Under the pieces are notes generated by a model. That model did no database searches and had not been told where the DNA came from. It was given only the letters and a program-made list of their open reading frames with translations. A program made the translations under genes and the position numbers. This document shows, piece by piece, positions 25,518-34,414 of a stretch of DNA of 64,000 bases (its first letter is position 1; each line of letters starts with the position of its first letter). The DNA lies in the NCBI RefSeq assembly GCF_001447155.2, contig NZ_CP014754.1, positions 2,232,001-2,296,000 of the forward strand. The letters are read 5' to 3'. The stretch is from Marinobacter sp. LQ44 (GTDB lineage: Bacteria > Pseudomonadota > Gammaproteobacteria > Pseudomonadales > Oleiphilaceae).

Positions 25518-26720
25518 TCAAGACCGCGAACGCCACAAGTCAGCCCGGGGCACAAAGAACGCAAACAAAAGCCCAAACGCCAGCGCCGCCACCCCAATAC
25601 CGAAGGCAGACCCCAGGGTACCGCCCGCATCCAGCCATTGTTTGGTGAGCCACGGCCCAACCATCTGGGTGAAACCGTAAAGTGCCACCATCGCCGCCGA
25701 CAACCGGGGCCCCTGGTGAGGATGCAACGCCCGCCCGATACGCTGAGTCAGCAGCACCGTACCCAGGAACGTGCTGCCTACCAGGGCTGCACACAGCACC
25801 AACCCCACGGCTCCCGGCCAGACTACTGCCGCCAGTACCCCTGCCAGCTGGATCAGGAAATTCAACCTCAATGCCGGCAGATCCCCCATCAGGGCCCCCA
25901 ACTTGTTCCAGAGCCAGGGTGCGGGAATGGTAAACAGGGCTACGATCACCCAGGTGCCGTCCAGTAGCCCGTGGCCCTGAGGCAAGGTCAACTTGGCCAG
26001 CAGCGGCAGGAAAGTCATGGGCAGGATGTACCCCAGGCCAGCCCCGGCATAGGACAGGAACAATGGAATACTCGCGCGATCCAGTAACGGGGTGTTGCTG
26101 ACGACCTGCCCGGAATCGTCGTGCTGGCGCACCGGTACCTCCAACCTGCGCAACTGCAGGGCGCCCCACCAGGCAAGCGGTATCGACAACAACGCAGCCG
26201 GCCACCAGCGTTCAGCCCCCTCCAGCCGCGTTGCAGATCCGGTCACCAGTCCACTGGACACCAGCAGGCCGATGCCCACCCCGATGTAGACCAGGCCGCT
26301 GAGCGAGGCCCTGTTGCGCAACACCAGCCACTCCAGTATCAACGCGGGTGCCTGCACGAACACCACGCCGTTGGCCACGCCGTTCAGCCAGCGGCTTGCG
26401 GATATGACAGTGAGGTTGTCGGTCTGGGTTATGACCAGTGTGGTGACCACATGGATCGCCAGGAACAGCGGCAGCATGACACGGATCTGGTCAATCCGAT
26501 GCCAGCGAATGGCCAGCATGGCGCCCATCAGGTACCCAAGATAGTTCCAGGTGGCGACGGCAGCGCCATCTGCTGCGCTGAATTGGCCGTCGGCAACCAG
26601 ATAGGGCAACAGCGGGGTGTAAATAAACCGGCCGAGGCCATGCACCACCAGTAGCACCAGGGCGCCGGCGGTCAGAACGGTAAACAGCTGTCTTGGGTCA
26701 GCAGAGTGCGAGTTGGTCAT
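25518..26720 (-). CDS. MFS transporter, YbfB/YjiJ family
   Basis: A 400-residue major facilitator with about twelve helices. The start, TVLTAGALVLLVVHGLGRFIYTPLLPYL, and the following WNYLGYLMGAMLA match the YbfB/YjiJ group. Substrate unknown. A good sigma-70 promoter lies 43 bases upstream, and inverted repeat H3 lies just past the stop. Monocistronic by appearance: the next minus-strand gene starts beyond H3. Confidence 0.82.
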   Translation of the reverse strand: MTNSHSADPRQLFTVLTAGALVLLVVHGLGRFIYTPLLPYLVADGQFSAADGAAVATWNYLGYLMGAMLAIRWHRIDQIRVMLPLFLAIHVVTTLVITQTDNLTVISASRWLNGVANGVVFVQAPALILEWLVLRNRASLSGLVYIGVGIGLLVSSGLVTGSATRLEGAERWWPAALLSIPLAWWGALQLRRLEVPVRQHDDSGQVVSNTPLLDRASIPLFLSYAGAGLGYILPMTFLPLLAKLTLPQGHGLLDGTWVIVALFTIPAPWLWNKLGALMGDLPALRLNFLIQLAGVLAAVVWPGAVGLVLCAALVGSTFLGTVLLTQRIGRALHPHQGPRLSAAMVALYGFTQMVGPWLTKQWLDAGGTLGSAFGIGVAALAFGLLFAFFVPRADLWRSRS

Positions 26721-26762
26721 AGCGCAGCCCGGAGGTCGTGTCGATCAAGGAAACGGCCGAGC

Positions 26763-26791
26763 AGTGTAGGTCACTACCGATTAATTGTCAG
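26763..26791 (-). promoter_or_regulatory. sigma-70 promoter of the YbfB-type transporter
   Basis: Minus strand CTGACA, 17-base spacer, TACACT. The -35 hexamer is followed by ATTAATC, as in strong lac/trp-type promoters. It lies 43 bases before the transporter start codon. Confidence 0.6.
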
Positions 26792-26833
26792 TGTGACTTT
26801 GGCAGGATAGGGGCCGCCGAACGGGCCACGGGC

Positions 26834-27496
26834 TCAGGAGCCGGGGTTGCGGGCCTTGGCCCACTGGGTGATGCGCTGATAGGCCTGAGCCAGCTCTTGG
26901 GGTTTGTGGGGCGGTTGAATCAAGGCCTGAAGCTGTCCCTCGGGGTTAAGCAAAGCGAAGTGACCACTGTGGTCCACCAGCAGTTGCCCGTCCACCTCCC
27001 GATGAACAAACACCGCACTGACACTCTTCGCCAGTTCACGCAGGGTCTCCAGGTCGCCGGTCAGGCCATGGAAGTTTTCACCGAAAAAGCCGGTGTAGGC
27101 TTTCAGCTGTTCCGGCGTGTCGTGTTCCGGGTCTGCCGTGACCAACAGGTAGTCCGGTTTGGGCACATCCGCAGACAACAGCTTATCGGTCTGGCGCAGG
27201 TTGGCCATGGCCGCCGGACAGATATCCGGGCAGTTGGTGTAGCCCACAAACACGAACGTCCACTGGCCCTTCAGGTCATCGCGGGTGACGGTTTCACCCT
27301 GTTCGTTGGTAAGGGTGAACTCCGCCAGGGGTCTTGGCTGCTCGTACACATAAGTGTTGTACTGGCTCAGGTCGGGCGCCGCCACTGGCGATTCACCGGC
27401 TCCTTTCAGGAACACCTGCCGGCCAACTGTCAGGCCGAATACCAGCATGACCACCAGGAACAAGACAAACAACGTGATGCGTAACGATCGCCCCAT
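26834..27496 (-). CDS. SCO1/SenC copper chaperone for cytochrome oxidase
   Basis: Membrane-anchored thioredoxin-like protein that delivers copper to the CuA site of subunit II. The 220-residue protein has an N-terminal helix (6-24), the metal/thiol motif CPDIC (Cys89, Cys93) and the partner histidine in VDHSG (His176). Last gene of the minus-strand oxidase cluster, 34 bases after cyoE. Confidence 0.9.
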   Translation of the reverse strand: MGRSLRITLFVLFLVVMLVFGLTVGRQVFLKGAGESPVAAPDLSQYNTYVYEQPRPLAEFTLTNEQGETVTRDDLKGQWTFVFVGYTNCPDICPAAMANLRQTDKLLSADVPKPDYLLVTADPEHDTPEQLKAYTGFFGENFHGLTGDLETLRELAKSVSAVFVHREVDGQLLVDHSGHFALLNPEGQLQALIQPPHKPQELAQAYQRITQWAKARNPGS

Positions 27497-27530
27497 GGGG
27501 CCTCCACTTTATAAACCCGGAAACTGTCAT

Positions 27531-28451
27531 TCAAAAATAGACAAAATGATCCACCAGCAGCACCACAAACAACGCCATCAGGTATGTGATGGAGTATTTG
27601 AAGGTGTTCAACGCCACCCGCCGGTCATCGCCCTTCAACAATCGGATGGCGTATTGCAGGAACCTCAAGCCTAGTGCCAGTGCGCCGATCAGGTAAATAC
27701 CTCCCGACATCCCTGTGACAAAAGGTAGCAGGCTGACCGCCAATAGCATCAGGGTGTACAGCAGAATGTGCAGCTCGGTGTACTTGTTGCCATGGGTCAC
27801 TGGCAGCATGGGAATACCAGCCTTGGCGTATTCCTCTTTACGGTGAATGGCCAGGGCCCAGAAGTGCGGCGGTGTCCAGGCAAAGATGATCAGTACCAGC
27901 AGCAGGGCGTGGCCCTCCACCTGACCGGTAACGGCGGTCCAACCCAGCAAGGGGGGCATAGCGCCCGCCAAGCCACCAATGGTGATGTTCTGTGGCGTGG
28001 CCCGCTTCAGGAACAGGGTGTAAACCCCGGCATAACCCACCAGTGAAGCCAGGGTGAGCCAGGCCGTCAGTTCGTTCACCTGCCAGACCAGCACAATCAT
28101 GCCCACGGCTGCCAGTACGGTGGCAAACAACAGGGCATCAATCGCAGCAATCCGTCCGGTGGCCACCGGGCGCTTGCGGGTGCGGGCCATCACGGTGTCG
28201 ATCTTCTGGTCGACGACGTGGTTCACAACGGCGGCGGCCCCTGCCAGCAGGGCAATACCCAGGTTGCCATACAGCAGCACACCCCAGCCGGGCACGCCAG
28301 GCGCCGCCAGCAGCATGCCAATAACCGAGGTGAGGATCATCAGCGCGACCACCCGGGGCTTGGTCAGCTCCAGGTAGTCCCGCCAGGAAATGGATTTGCT
28401 CAGGGAACTCGCATGTTCCTCGGCCGGCAGCGCTTTAACTTGCTCGCTCAT
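27531..28451 (-). CDS. cyoE: protoheme IX farnesyltransferase (heme O synthase)
   Basis: Membrane UbiA-type prenyltransferase that farnesylates heme B to heme O for the aa3 oxidase. In 306 residues it has YLELTKPRV, the Asp-rich NHVVDQKIDTVMARTRKRP motif near 92-110 and the second loop AWTPPHFWALAIHRKEEY near 190-207, with about nine helices. Its start overlaps the ctaA stop by four bases (ATGA), implying coupled translation of the two heme A pathway enzymes. Confidence 0.95.
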   Translation of the reverse strand: MSEQVKALPAEEHASSLSKSISWRDYLELTKPRVVALMILTSVIGMLLAAPGVPGWGVLLYGNLGIALLAGAAAVVNHVVDQKIDTVMARTRKRPVATGRIAAIDALLFATVLAAVGMIVLVWQVNELTAWLTLASLVGYAGVYTLFLKRATPQNITIGGLAGAMPPLLGWTAVTGQVEGHALLLVLIIFAWTPPHFWALAIHRKEEYAKAGIPMLPVTHGNKYTELHILLYTLMLLAVSLLPFVTGMSGGIYLIGALALGLRFLQYAIRLLKGDDRRVALNTFKYSITYLMALFVVLLVDHFVYF

Positions 28452-29578
28452 GCCGTTACCTCCCGGTTTATGGTTGTTGTGTGGGTTGCGGGGGATGTTT
28501 CAGGTTGTGGCAGCTGCCGGTGCTGCCAGATCAGGTGAACAACCGTCAGCAGCAGTCCTGCCCCCATGGCGTTGTGGGCGACGGCGATAGACAACGGAAT
28601 GTACAGCCACACATTGGCCAGGCCCAGACCGATCTGCACCGTAAGCGCCGCCGCAACCAGCGCGATGCTCCGGTCCAGGCCGCTATCGCCCCGATGCCGC
28701 CACAGTAGCGTCAGCAGGACGACAAAGTAGCCGAGTACGATAACCGCACCCAGGCGATGGGTAACATGGATCGCCACACGGCCGTCCGCCGTCAGCTGGC
28801 CGCCCAGATAGTTCGGGCCAACCTGCTGGGTAATATCAAAACCATGCCGGAAATCCATGCCTTCCGGCCACCATTGCCCCTGGCAGGTAGGCAGGTCCGT
28901 GCAAGCCACAGCGGCATAGTTGGCTGCGGTCCAGGCACCCAGCGCAATTTGCATGATCACCAGCAAAAGGCCGCCGTACAACCAGGGGCGCAGGCGGGCG
29001 AGGGCCGGCGGTGCGGCGCCTGAAGGGGCAGAGCCCCGGGATCGTTTGCGCAGACGTAGCGTTAGCAATAACAGCAGAGTGAGCGTGGTGAACCCACCCA
29101 ACAAATGCAGGGCGACCACCTGTGGCCAGAGTTTGAGGGTCACGGTCCAGGCGCCAAATGCACCCTGCAAGATGATAAAAGCGGCGATGAATAGGGGCAG
29201 CTTGACCGGCACGCCTGCCCGGCGGTTGCGTACCGCGGTGGCGGCCAGGCCAAACACCACCAGGCCCAGTATGCCTGCGGCGTAACGGTGGATCATTTCC
29301 GGCCAGCCCTTGGACACATCCACCGGCGTCTCGGGGAAACGGGCATTGGCGATGGCAATGCGGGTTTCACTCTGGGGCACCGTCAGGAAACCGTAACACC
29401 CCGGCCAGTCAGGGCAACCCAGCCCGGCATCCACCAGTCGGGTCCAGGCACCGAGCATAATCACCACCACCGTCAGCAGGCAGGCAGCGGTGGACCAGCG
29501 GGCCATTTTCTTAACCGTTTGAGCAGATTGCTCACGGGAAAACTGTTGCGTCACGTTCCGTTCTCCCTGGTCAGCCAA
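28448..29578 (-). CDS. ctaA: heme A synthase (CtaA/COX15)
   Basis: Eight-helix membrane oxygenase converting heme O to heme A. The 376-residue protein has GLGCPDWPGC with the paired cysteines near residue 54-59, heme-ligand histidines in EMIHRYAAG and ALHLLGGF, and a second half with HVTHRLGAV and VAHNAMGAG. The start codon overlaps the end of the SCO-like gene by eight bases. Start could be a few residues later, since the N-terminal tail is not conserved. Confidence 0.92.
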   Translation of the reverse strand: MADQGERNVTQQFSREQSAQTVKKMARWSTAACLLTVVVIMLGAWTRLVDAGLGCPDWPGCYGFLTVPQSETRIAIANARFPETPVDVSKGWPEMIHRYAAGILGLVVFGLAATAVRNRRAGVPVKLPLFIAAFIILQGAFGAWTVTLKLWPQVVALHLLGGFTTLTLLLLLTLRLRKRSRGSAPSGAAPPALARLRPWLYGGLLLVIMQIALGAWTAANYAAVACTDLPTCQGQWWPEGMDFRHGFDITQQVGPNYLGGQLTADGRVAIHVTHRLGAVIVLGYFVVLLTLLWRHRGDSGLDRSIALVAAALTVQIGLGLANVWLYIPLSIAVAHNAMGAGLLLTVVHLIWQHRQLPQPETSPATHTTTINREVTA

Positions 29579-30212
29579 TCTGCGACAACTTCAGCAAATG
29601 CTTTAGGTCTTTGAGCATTTGCTTGCCAGTGTGCTCGGTGCCGTAATGCATCATCACGTTACCGAAAGGATCGATCAGCAAGATCCGGGGGGCTGTCTCA
29701 GGTGACACGCCAGTGGGCCAGGCCGCTGCCGCGCCGGGCGCCGGGCGCAGTCGCTCCATGGAGCTGTACTCTGCCTGCCAGCGTTGCTCGAGCCCGGCTG
29801 GCACAGAGCCCAAGGCTGCTGCCCGGCTGACCCGAGGTGCATTTTTGCCAAGGGCGATGTTTACCTGGCGGGCCAGATACAGCAGCTCCTCGCAATCGCT
29901 GCCGCAAGTACCGGAGACCACCAGCATAAGCCAGTTAGGGTCAACCTGATCAGCACCGAAGCGCTCTGCCAGCGGCACCCCGTTTGAGGTTTCCAGATTC
30001 AATGCCTGCACCGGCACAGGCGGCATCAGGAGCTCGCCTTCATTGGTATGACCAACCGGATTCAACCAGCCGGTATAAAACATGATGGTGGCCAGAATCA
30101 TCGGCCCAAAACCCACCGCAAACAGCAGCAAGGCGGTGCGCCTGCCACGACGAACCTGTTCCGGGCTGAGAGGGTCCTGCCCGGTCACGGAATCAGCCGT
30201 TGTCGTTGTCAT
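29571..30212 (-). CDS. SCO-like thioredoxin-fold membrane protein of the oxidase cluster
   Basis: A 213-residue protein with one N-terminal helix (about 26-48, TALLLFAVGFGPMILATIMF) and an exported domain containing CGSDC (Cys103, Cys107), the CxxxC spacing of SCO proteins. The C-terminal ILLIDPFGNVMMHYG resembles the final strand of a thioredoxin fold. The SCO partner histidine is not evident. AGGAG lies six bases before the ATG. It overlaps the SURF1 gene end by 20 bases and ctaA by eight, so it is part of the same operon. Such genes are commonly labelled hypothetical beside surf1 in pseudomonad cox clusters; a copper or thiol role is inference. Confidence 0.72.
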   Translation of the reverse strand: MTTTTADSVTGQDPLSPEQVRRGRRTALLLFAVGFGPMILATIMFYTGWLNPVGHTNEGELLMPPVPVQALNLETSNGVPLAERFGADQVDPNWLMLVVSGTCGSDCEELLYLARQVNIALGKNAPRVSRAAALGSVPAGLEQRWQAEYSSMERLRPAPGAAAAWPTGVSPETAPRILLIDPFGNVMMHYGTEHTGKQMLKDLKHLLKLSQIG

Positions 30213-30930
30213 TATCGGCTCCTGTCTTTCGGATTCTTTCATTTTTTTTATAACTCGCCACTAACGTCAATATAGTCAGTGCTGCAGCAAGCGCAAACCA
30301 TTGCACAGCATATCCGTAGTGGGTTTGGGGGCCCATCACATCCGGTGCATGATCAGCGCGGTAAGCACCCGGCTGCTCGCTGTCTGAGAGCTTTAGGACC
30401 ATCCCGGCCGGACTGGCCACCGTGTCTTCAACAGTGGCCGCAGGTAATGCCTGTACCCGTCTTGGCCAGCCACTGGCAGGGCCGGTATCCTCCGCCAGCA
30501 CCGGAGGCACCGGATAATCATCCAGCCGCCCCTCCAGGGTAAACAGTCCGCCCGGGGTGTCGATTTCCGGCAGTTGATCCCGAGTGCGGGGGCCGCGAAC
30601 CCACCCACGGTTGACCACCAGTGACAGCCCCTCTACCGGCGTAAACACGGTCAACACCTCGTATCCGGGCACGCCGTCACGGGTTCGGTTATCCAGCAGC
30701 CAGGTGTATTCGGTATACCAGCCGGTCAGAACAACCGGCTGCCCTTTCTCTAATCCGCCAGAGACAAGTGTCGGCCAATCACCCTGGCTGGCTTGTTGCT
30801 GCCAGGCTGCCAACAGCATCTGCTTTTCCTCCGCCCGGTTGAGTTGCCAGACGCCCAGGCTCAGCAGCACCGGCAACAGCAACCCGCTGAACATCAGCAA
30901 TCGCCAGTCAAACTGCCATCGGCGATTCAT
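30193..30930 (-). CDS. SURF1 family cytochrome oxidase assembly protein
   Basis: Assembly factor assisting heme A insertion into subunit I. The 245-residue protein has two helices, one at 12-28 (LLMFSGLLLPVLLSLGVWQL) and one near 215-230 (WFALAAALTILTLVASY), flanking a periplasmic domain with the signatures GVWQLNRAEEK, RGVPGYEV-type DGVPGYEVLTVF and VVNRGWV. A GTG three codons upstream is a possible alternative start. Ends in an Asp/Asn-rich tail. Confidence 0.88.
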   Translation of the reverse strand: MNRRWQFDWRLLMFSGLLLPVLLSLGVWQLNRAEEKQMLLAAWQQQASQGDWPTLVSGGLEKGQPVVLTGWYTEYTWLLDNRTRDGVPGYEVLTVFTPVEGLSLVVNRGWVRGPRTRDQLPEIDTPGGLFTLEGRLDDYPVPPVLAEDTGPASGWPRRVQALPAATVEDTVASPAGMVLKLSDSEQPGAYRADHAPDVMGPQTHYGYAVQWFALAAALTILTLVASYKKNERIRKTGADNDNDNG

Positions 30931-31026
30931 CAACCGCACCTACCCATGCTTTGCTATAGTGATATCAGGTTCCCATCGTGCACCGGGGACTCTGTCCATA
31001 TAACCATTCAACAACAGGGACACCCC

Positions 31027-31236
31027 ATGCTAAAGCTTTTAATCGTTGTACTGCTGCTGGCGGTTATGGTCAGCCTGTTCAGCGGCCTGTTTTTCCTGAT
31101 CCGCGACGGTGGTAAAACCAGCCGGGTGGTTAACTCCCTGGCGGTTCGGGTGGCGTTGAGCGTGTTGCTGATTGCCGTGGTTCTGACGTCCTTGTGGACC
31201 GGGGATCTGATACTGAACCCGACCCCGGTCCCGTGA
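31027..31236 (+). CDS. twin transmembrane protein (DUF2909)
   Basis: A 69-residue protein of two hydrophobic helices (2-22, LKLLIVVLLLAVMVSLFSGLFF; 40-58, VALSVLLIAVVLTSLW) joined by IRDGGKTSRVVNSLAVR. This matches DUF2909, which in pseudomonads sits between coxC and surf1 read in the opposite direction, as here. Function unknown; association with oxidase biogenesis is by context. CAGGGA precedes the ATG. Confidence 0.8.
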   Translation: MLKLLIVVLLLAVMVSLFSGLFFLIRDGGKTSRVVNSLAVRVALSVLLIAVVLTSLWTGDLILNPTPVP

Positions 31237-31251
31237 TGGTCAACGTTGTTG

Positions 31252-32139
31252 TCAAATGACATAGACGAATACAAACAGTCCCAGCCAGACCACATCCACA
31301 AAGTGCCAGTACCAGGCTGCCGCCTCAAAACCAAAATGGTTGTCGGCCGTGAAGTGCCCCTTGTTGATTCGTATCAGCATGATCACCAGCATCAAGGTGC
31401 CAAGGAATACGTGAGCACCGTGGAAGCCGGTCAGCATAAAGAAGGTACTGCCGTAGATACCGGATTGCAGGGTCAGGTCCAGATCCCGATAGGCGTGCAG
31501 GTATTCATAGGACTGCACGAACATGAACACAACCGCCAGCGCAATGGTCGCCATCAACCAGAGTTTGATCTTTGCCCGGTCACCCGCCTTCATGGCGTGA
31601 TGGGCAATGGTAACGGTAAAGGATGAGGTGACCAGCAGGATGGTGTTGATCAAAGGCAAGCCCCAGGGGCCGATGACTTCCGTGGGGCCCGGATAGGCTT
31701 GCGGGTCCGGATTGTTCACCAACGGCCAGCTGGCCTGGAACCCCTCCCAGAGCATGTTGGTGCTGCCTTTGTCACCTTCACCACCCAGCCAGGGCACCAC
31801 AAACACCCGAACATAAAACAACGCGCCAAAGAAGGCGGCAAAGAACATCACTTCCGAAAAGATAAACCAGCTCATACCCCAGCGGAACGAACGGTCCATC
31901 TGGGGGCTATACAGGCCGGCCCGGCTCTCGCGGATGACCGCGCCAAACCAACCAAACAGCATGTACGCCATGATCAGGGCGCCTATCATGAACATGATCC
32001 AGGAGCCGGTGGTGCTTTCACCCTGTTTGCCATTGACCATGATTGAAGCCACCCCGTAGAGGGTCACCCCCAGCCCGACAGTGGCCACGATGGGCCATTT
32101 GCTCTGTTCGGGAACGTAATAGGTCTGGTTATCCGCCAT
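31252..32139 (-). CDS. coxC: cytochrome c oxidase subunit III
   Basis: Seven-helix integral subunit of the aa3 oxidase, 295 residues. Signatures include WWGAVIRESR-like FGAVIRESRAGLY, FIFSEVMFFAAFFGALFY with the conserved Glu, HHAMKAGDRAK, and FHGAHVFLGT with the C-terminal WHFVDVVWLGLFVFVYV. Convergent with the DUF2909 gene across 15 bases. Downstream of ctaG with a 16-base gap. Confidence 0.95.
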   Translation of the reverse strand: MADNQTYYVPEQSKWPIVATVGLGVTLYGVASIMVNGKQGESTTGSWIMFMIGALIMAYMLFGWFGAVIRESRAGLYSPQMDRSFRWGMSWFIFSEVMFFAAFFGALFYVRVFVVPWLGGEGDKGSTNMLWEGFQASWPLVNNPDPQAYPGPTEVIGPWGLPLINTILLVTSSFTVTIAHHAMKAGDRAKIKLWLMATIALAVVFMFVQSYEYLHAYRDLDLTLQSGIYGSTFFMLTGFHGAHVFLGTLMLVIMLIRINKGHFTADNHFGFEAAAWYWHFVDVVWLGLFVFVYVI

Positions 32140-32155
32140 AACTGTCTCCGATGGC

Positions 32156-32758
32156 TTAGCCGTTATTGTTAGTTGTTGTCTGCGCCCGGTCGGACTTCGA
32201 AACTTCCGCCTGCTTGCCCTGATCGTACAGGGTGTATGACAAGGTCAGTTTGGTGATGTGTTCCGGTAAGTCCCGGTCAACAATAAAGATCAGCGGCATT
32301 TCCACACTTTCCCCCGCTTCCAGCGGTTGCTGGTTGAAGCAGAAGCACTCGGTCTTGTGGAAGAACAGAGTGCCTTCGGAGGGGGCCAGGCTGGGTACCG
32401 CCTGGCCAACCATGGGCTGATCGGTCGGGTTCTCGGCATAGTAATTGATGGTTACCGATTCCCCCGGATGCACTTGCACACTTCGAACCACCGGGCGGAA
32501 TTTCCAGGTCATACCGGGGCCGTTACTGGCCAGGAACTGAACGGTTACCGTCCGGTTCTCATCCACCTGCTGGGTGGCACTGGCTTCGTACCGGCCACCG
32601 GTTTTGCCATTAATGCCGGTGATCTCACAGAACACCTCATACAACGGCACCAGCGCAAACCCGAAGGCAAACATGCCCACCACCCCTGACAGGCACCAGC
32701 CAATTACCCTCGCATTGCTTTTACGCTCTGGCGTTTTCTCGCCTGCTTGCTCAGACAT
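32156..32758 (-). CDS. ctaG: cytochrome c oxidase assembly protein CtaG (COX11)
   Basis: Copper chaperone for the CuB site of subunit I. A single N-terminal helix (about 20-38, GWCLSGVVGMFAFGFALVPLYEVFCEITG) is followed by a periplasmic Ig-like domain with the copper-binding CFCFNQQPLEAGE motif near 138-142 and the C-terminal TLSYTLYD. Length of 200 is normal. It lies between subunits I and III as in other proteobacterial clusters. Confidence 0.93.
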   Translation of the reverse strand: MSEQAGEKTPERKSNARVIGWCLSGVVGMFAFGFALVPLYEVFCEITGINGKTGGRYEASATQQVDENRTVTVQFLASNGPGMTWKFRPVVRSVQVHPGESVTINYYAENPTDQPMVGQAVPSLAPSEGTLFFHKTECFCFNQQPLEAGESVEMPLIFIVDRDLPEHITKLTLSYTLYDQGKQAEVSKSDRAQTTTNNNG

Positions 32759-32773
32759 GGTGTAGCCTCCCGG

Positions 32774-34357
32774 TTATTTCACTTCCGGTGGAGTGGAGAA
32801 GGTGTGGTAAGGCGCGGGTGACGGCACGGTCCACTCAAGACCTTCAGCACCATCCCAGGGCTTGGCGGGCGCCTTCTTGCCGCCCTTCACACACTTGACC
32901 ACGATGAACAGGAACAGCAACTGGGTTGCTCCGAACATGAACGCCCCGATACTGGAGATCATGTTGAAATCGGTGAACTGCAGGGCGTAATCCGGAATCC
33001 GGCGCGGCATACCCGCCAGCCCCAGGAAGTGCATGGGGAAGAACGCCAGGTTCATACCGATGAACGACAACCAGAAGTGCGTCTTGGCCAGGGTTTCGTC
33101 GTACATGTGGCCGGTCCACTTGGGCAGCCAGAAGTAGGCAGAGGCAAAGATGCCGAAGATAGCACCCGGCACCAGTACGTAGTGGAAGTGTGCCACCACA
33201 AAGTAAGTGTCGTGGTACTGGAAGTCCGCCGGCGCGATGGCCAGCATCAGTCCGGAGAACCCGCCAATGGTAAACAGGATGATAAAGGCCACCGAGAACA
33301 GCATCGGCGCCTCAAAACTCAGGGAGCCCCGGAACATGGTGGTCACCCAGTTGAACACCTTCACCCCGGTGGGCACCGCAATCAGCATGGTGGCGTACAT
33401 GAAGAACAACTGGCCCGCCAAGGGCATGCCCACAGTGAACATATGGTGCGCCCAGACCATGAACGACATGATAGCGATGGCGCCCACCGCATACACCATG
33501 GAGGCATAACCGAACAGCGGCTTGCGGGAGAATGCAGACACAATGTGCGAGATAGCCCCGAACGCCGGCAGGATCATGATGTACACCTCGGGGTGCCCGA
33601 AGAACCAGAACACGTGCTGGAACAGCACCGGATCACCGCCACCGGAAGCATCAAAGAAGCTGGTGCCGAAGTGGATATCCATCAGCATCATGGTGACCAC
33701 ACCAGCCAGCACCGGCATGACAGCAATCAGCAGGAAGGCAGTAATCAGCCAGGTCCACACAAACAGGGGCATTTTCATCAGGGTCATACCCGGCGCCCGC
33801 ATGTTCAGAATGGTGGCAATCACGTTGATGGCACCCATGATCGACGACACACCCATGATGTGCACCGCGAATATAAAGAAGGTGGTACTCGGCGGCCCAT
33901 AGGTCGTCGATAAGGGTGCGTAGAAGGTCCAGCCAAAGTCCGGAGCACCGCCCTGCATGAACAGGGTAGAGACCAGAATCAGGAAGGCACAGGGCAGCAG
34001 CCAGAAGCTCCAGTTGTTCATCCGCGGCAGGGCCATATCAGGCGCCCCCACCATCAACGGCAACATCCAGTTGGCCAGGCCGACGAAAGCCGGCATAACC
34101 GCACCAAACACCATGATCAAGCCGTGCATGGTGGTCATCTGGTTAAAGAATTCCGGCTCGACAATCTGCAGGCCGGGCTGGAACAGCTCGGCCCGAATAA
34201 CCATCGCCATGCTGCCACCCAGCAGGAACATGGCGAAACTGAAGATCAGGTACATCGACCCGATGTCTTTATGATTTGTGGTCAACAGCCAGCGGCTAAT
34301 GCCTTTGGCCGGGCCATGATGATGGTCCTGGGTGTGGGTATCTGCAACCGCACTCAT
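32774..34357 (-). CDS. coxA: cytochrome c oxidase subunit I
   Basis: Catalytic subunit holding heme a and the heme a3-CuB centre, 527 residues with twelve helices. Visible landmarks: TTNHKDIGSMY near the N-terminus, MTTMHGLIMVFGAVMPAFVGLANWMLP with a heme a ligand, WFFGHPEVYIMILPAFG (CuB His and cross-linked Tyr), VWAHHMFTVGM (CuB His pair), and FVVAHFHYVLVPGAIFG (heme ligands). The K- and D-pathway positions look canonical for an A-type proton pump. 57 bases after subunit II. Confidence 0.97.
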   Translation of the reverse strand: MSAVADTHTQDHHHGPAKGISRWLLTTNHKDIGSMYLIFSFAMFLLGGSMAMVIRAELFQPGLQIVEPEFFNQMTTMHGLIMVFGAVMPAFVGLANWMLPLMVGAPDMALPRMNNWSFWLLPCAFLILVSTLFMQGGAPDFGWTFYAPLSTTYGPPSTTFFIFAVHIMGVSSIMGAINVIATILNMRAPGMTLMKMPLFVWTWLITAFLLIAVMPVLAGVVTMMLMDIHFGTSFFDASGGGDPVLFQHVFWFFGHPEVYIMILPAFGAISHIVSAFSRKPLFGYASMVYAVGAIAIMSFMVWAHHMFTVGMPLAGQLFFMYATMLIAVPTGVKVFNWVTTMFRGSLSFEAPMLFSVAFIILFTIGGFSGLMLAIAPADFQYHDTYFVVAHFHYVLVPGAIFGIFASAYFWLPKWTGHMYDETLAKTHFWLSFIGMNLAFFPMHFLGLAGMPRRIPDYALQFTDFNMISSIGAFMFGATQLLFLFIVVKCVKGGKKAPAKPWDGAEGLEWTVPSPAPYHTFSTPPEVK

Positions 34358-34414
34358 GAAAACCCCCGTTACCGCCGTGTGTTATGGCTGGTGATTGTTG
34401 TTATCTGGCGTTGA

